Shown here piece by piece: positions 61,391 through 64,000 of a stretch of 64,000 bases of DNA (its first letter is position 1; each line of letters opens with the position of its first letter). The notes under the pieces were generated by a model. It saw only the letters and a list, made by a program, of their open reading frames with translations, had not been told where the DNA came from and made no database searches. The position numbers and the translations under genes were made by a program. Origin of the DNA: CAWCAW01 sp963793645. GTDB taxonomy: Bacteria; Actinomycetota; Acidimicrobiia; Acidimicrobiales; UBA8190. The stretch lies in NCBI GenBank assembly GCA_963793645.1, contig CAWCAW010000001.1, positions 75,230 through 139,229 of the forward strand. The letters are read 5' to 3'.

Positions 61391-63490
61391 CTACTCGCCG
61401 TGCGCCCGGGCGATGATCTCGCGGGCGATGGAGTCCGGCACTTCGTGGTAGGCGCTGAATTGCATCGTGTACGTGGCGCGACCCTGCGTCCGAGAACGCA
61501 GGTCGGTAGCGTAGCCGAACATGTCCCCTAAGGGCACCAAGGCCCGCACCACGTGGCTGGTGCCTCGTTGCTCCATGCCCTCGACCTTGCCTCGCCGGGA
61601 CGACAGGTCGCCGATGACCTCACCCATGTAGTCCTCGGGGGTCACCACCTCGACGGCCATGACCGGCTCCAGCAAAACCGGGCTGGCCTTGCGGGCCGCG
61701 TCCTTGACGGCCATTGACCCGGCGATCTTGAAGGCCATTTCCGACGAGTCGACGTCGTGGTACGAGCCGTGGGTGAGGTTGACGCGGACGTCGACCATTG
61801 GGTAACCGGCCAGGACCCCGTTGGTGAGGGCTTCTTGGATGCCGGCGTCGACGGCGGGAATGTACTCCTTGGGGATCACCCCGCCGACGATCTTGTCCAC
61901 GAATTCGTAGCCACCGCCGGGACCGGTCGGCTCCAGGCCGATGACGACGTGGCCGTACTGGCCTCGGCCACCGGTCTGGCGGACGTAGCGGCCTTCCACC
62001 TTCTCCACCGGCTTGCGGATGGTCTCTCTATAGGCGACCTGGGGCTTTCCCACGTTGGCGTCGACGGAGAACTCCCGCAGCATGCGGTCGACGAGCACCT
62101 CGAGGTGCAGCTCGCCCATGCCCGAGATGACGGTCTGGCCCGTCTCCTCGTCGGTGCGCACCCGGAAGGTGGGGTCTTCCTCGGACAGCGAATAGAGCGC
62201 CTTGCCCAGCTTGTCCTGGTCGGCCTTGGTCTTGGGCTCGACGGCGACGTGGATGACCGGCTCGGGGAAGGTCAGTTGCTCGAGCAGGATGAGATGGCCC
62301 GGGTCGCACAAGGTGTCGCCGGTGGTGGTGTCCTTCAGGCCCACCACCGCCACGATGTCGCCGGTGAAGATGGCTTCTTTGTCCTCGCGGTGGTTGGCGT
62401 GCATCTGCAGGATCCGCCCCACCCGCTCCTTGCGGCCGCCCTTGGTCGAGTTGATGATGGTCGAGCCCTTGGCCAAGGTGCCCGAGTAGACGCGCAGGTA
62501 GGTGAGCTTGCCCACGTAGGGGTCGGTCATGATCTTGAAGGCGAGTGCCGCAAAGGGCTCGGAATCGTCGGCCCGCCGTTCGACCTCCTCGCCCTTGGGG
62601 GTGAGGCCGATGGGCGTGGGCACATCGAGCGGGGACGGCAGGAAGTCGACCACGGCGTCGAGCATGGGCTGGACGCCTTTGTTCTTGAAGGCCGAGCCGC
62701 ACAAGACGGGGACGACCTCGCTGGCGATGGTGGCCCGGCGCAAAGCCCGGCGCAGGTCGTCAGCGGTGATGGCCTCGTCGGCGACGTACTTCTCCATGAT
62801 GGTGTCGTCGTAGTTGGACAACACGTCGACAAGGTCGTGGCGCGCCGCTTCGGCTTCGTCGACGAGGTCGGCGGGAATGGCCTCGGTGCTCCACTTCTCG
62901 CCCATGTCGTCGGACCCCCACAACAGGGCCTCCATGGCGATCAGGTCGACGAGGCCTCGGTAGCCACCTTCGACCCCGACCGGGAGTTGGATGACGGCGG
63001 TTTTGGCGTCGAGGCGATCGCGGATCATCTCGACGGAGCGGTGGAAGTCGGCGCCGATGCGGTCCATCTTGTTGATGAAGCAGATCCTCGGCACCGAGTA
63101 TTTGTTGGCCTGGCGCCACACCGTCTCGGTCTGGGGCTCCACGCCGGCCACGGCGTCGAACACGGCCACCGCACCGTCGAGGACGCGGAGGGATCGCTCC
63201 ACCTCCACGGTGAAGTCCACGTGGCCTGGTGTGTCGATGATGTTGATCCAGGTGTCGCGCCACTTGCAGGTGGTGGCGGCCGAGGTGATGGTGATGCCTC
63301 GCTCTTGCTCCTGGACCATCCAGTCCATGGTGGCGGCGCCTTCGTGGACCTCACCGATCTTGTAGTTCTTGCCGGTGTAATAGAGGATCCGCTCGGTCGT
63401 GGTGGTCTTGCCCGCGTCGATATGGGCCATGATCCCGATGTTTCGGGTCCTGGCCAGAGGGAATTCTCGGATTGGGCGTGCGTCAGCCAT
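61391..63490 (-). CDS. fusA: elongation factor G
   Basis: The 699-residue translocase has the P loop AHIDAGKTT, RGITITSAATTCKWRD switch I/II with DTPGHVDFTVEVERSLRVLDGAVAVFDAVAGVEPQTETVWRQ, and NKMDRIGADF. Domain IV contains RQTGGRGQYGHVVIGLEP. Length and motifs are those of the canonical EF-G rather than EF-G2. Located between rpsG and tuf. Confidence 0.98.
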   Translation of the reverse strand: MADARPIREFPLARTRNIGIMAHIDAGKTTTTERILYYTGKNYKIGEVHEGAATMDWMVQEQERGITITSAATTCKWRDTWINIIDTPGHVDFTVEVERSLRVLDGAVAVFDAVAGVEPQTETVWRQANKYSVPRICFINKMDRIGADFHRSVEMIRDRLDAKTAVIQLPVGVEGGYRGLVDLIAMEALLWGSDDMGEKWSTEAIPADLVDEAEAARHDLVDVLSNYDDTIMEKYVADEAITADDLRRALRRATIASEVVPVLCGSAFKNKGVQPMLDAVVDFLPSPLDVPTPIGLTPKGEEVERRADDSEPFAALAFKIMTDPYVGKLTYLRVYSGTLAKGSTIINSTKGGRKERVGRILQMHANHREDKEAIFTGDIVAVVGLKDTTTGDTLCDPGHLILLEQLTFPEPVIHVAVEPKTKADQDKLGKALYSLSEEDPTFRVRTDEETGQTVISGMGELHLEVLVDRMLREFSVDANVGKPQVAYRETIRKPVEKVEGRYVRQTGGRGQYGHVVIGLEPTGPGGGYEFVDKIVGGVIPKEYIPAVDAGIQEALTNGVLAGYPMVDVRVNLTHGSYHDVDSSEMAFKIAGSMAVKDAARKASPVLLEPVMAVEVVTPEDYMGEVIGDLSSRRGKVEGMEQRGTSHVVRALVPLGDMFGYATDLRSRTQGRATYTMQFSAYHEVPDSIAREIIARAHGE

Positions 63491-63564
63491 AGTTCTTCTG
63501 CTCTCGGGTCGTACTAAACGCCCACGTCACGGTGCGCCAGGCGCCGGCTGCGGGGTTGGCCCTT

Positions 63565-64000
63565 CTACCAGCGGTAGTGGGCGAAGGCCTTGTTGGACTC
63601 GGCCATCTTGTGCATGTCCTCTCGGCGCTTGACCGCCGCGCCGGTGCTGTTGGCGGCGTCGAGGACCTCGTTGGCCAGGCGTTCGGCCATCGTCTTCTCC
63701 CGGCGCGACGGGAGAACCCGACCAACCAACGGATGGCCAGGGTGGTGGCCCGGCGGGGACGGACGTCGACGGGGACCTGATACGTGGCCCCACCGACACG
63801 CCGGCTCTTGACCTCGAGCTCGGGCCGGGTGTTCTCGACCGCCTTCTTCAAGATGGTCACGGGGTCGCCGCCGGTCTTCTCCCGCACGACCTCCAAGGCG
63901 TCATAGACGATGCGTTCGGCCAGAGTCCGCTTGCCTCGAGACAACACCTTGTTGACGACCTGGGTGACGAGCACCGAACGGTGCACGGGGTCGGGAGCGA
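63565..64000 (-). CDS. rpsG: 30S ribosomal protein S7, partial at right edge, frameshifted
   Basis: The frame is open to the right edge (preceding residues read APDPVHRSVLV), so the N-terminal dozen or so residues are outside. VNKVLSRGKRTLAERIVYDALEVVREKTGGDPVTIL and VKSRRVGGATYQVPVDVRPRRATTLAIRWLVGFSRR are typical. One base is missing near 63702-63703; restoring it continues REKTMAERLANEVLDAANST to the normal end NKAFAHYRW at a TAG, 63565. Uncorrected, the frame would run on into fusA. S7 nucleates 30S head assembly. Confidence 0.93.

Noticed and set aside
61757..63517. Plus-strand open frame of 586 codons
   Set aside because: Antisense to fusA and without any protein motif.

Overview
The window is one high-GC actinobacterial chromosome segment made almost entirely of housekeeping genes. 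Two WhiB-like regulators, a succinate dehydrogenase of the mycobacterial Sdh1 type, GuaB3, zinc-ribbon versions of ribosomal proteins and the long str-S10-spc-alpha ribosomal cluster point to Actinomycetota. A deep lineage such as Acidimicrobiia is plausible, but that is inferred from gene content and order, not from a tree.

Layout. 1-4000: the end of an HtrA-like PDZ protein whose catalytic serine position is lost, a DUF2342-type protein whose zincin motif is lost, a small conserved hypothetical, and two wbl genes flanking a glutamate formimidoyltransferase. 4000-7500: a MoxR-type ATPase and VWA protein pair. 7700-11200: a three-gene succinate dehydrogenase with a Cys/His-rich five-helix membrane anchor. 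11300-22600: central metabolism (mdh, icd, sucCD, a B12-binding mutase domain) and one-carbon/purine genes (metF, folD, purH, purN). A compact arsenic cassette (arsR, cadI/arsI-like, aquaporin, arsC) lies between purN and purH. 22700-27900: methyltransferase, UvrD/PcrA helicase, guaB3 and a Nudix hydrolase. 27900-33500: groES-groEL under a perfect CIRCE element, and the t6A genes tsaD, rimI, tsaB, tsaE with a family-4 uracil-DNA glycosylase. 33500-41000: alpha/beta hydrolase, alr, nnr, acpS, glmS, glmM (cell-wall precursor and cofactor repair genes). 41000-64000: rpsI, rplM, truA, rplQ, rpoA, rpsD, rpsK, rpsM, rpmJ, infA, map, adk, secY, then the spc and S10 ribosomal genes, tuf, fusA and the start-truncated rpsG at the right edge. 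From about 20 kb onward every gene is on the minus strand.

Two things stand out. First, several ribosomal proteins carry long, low-complexity, mostly acidic tails (L22, L29, L4, S3 at the C terminus, S17 at the N terminus); the L22 tail is partly built from a 15-bp tandem repeat. Second, 13 genes, many of them essential (rpsC, rpsE, rpsG, adk, glmM, glmS), contain single-base frameshifts, 15 in total. The best explanation is uncorrected indels in the assembly rather than pseudogenes; these genes are annotated over their full intended span with the shift site given.

No tRNA, rRNA, CRISPR array, insertion sequence or phage gene was recognised. No wholly new system was found; the most interesting biology is the membrane anchor of the succinate dehydrogenase, the pump-less arsenic cassette inside the purine gene pair, the pair of degenerate proteases, and the charged ribosomal tails.
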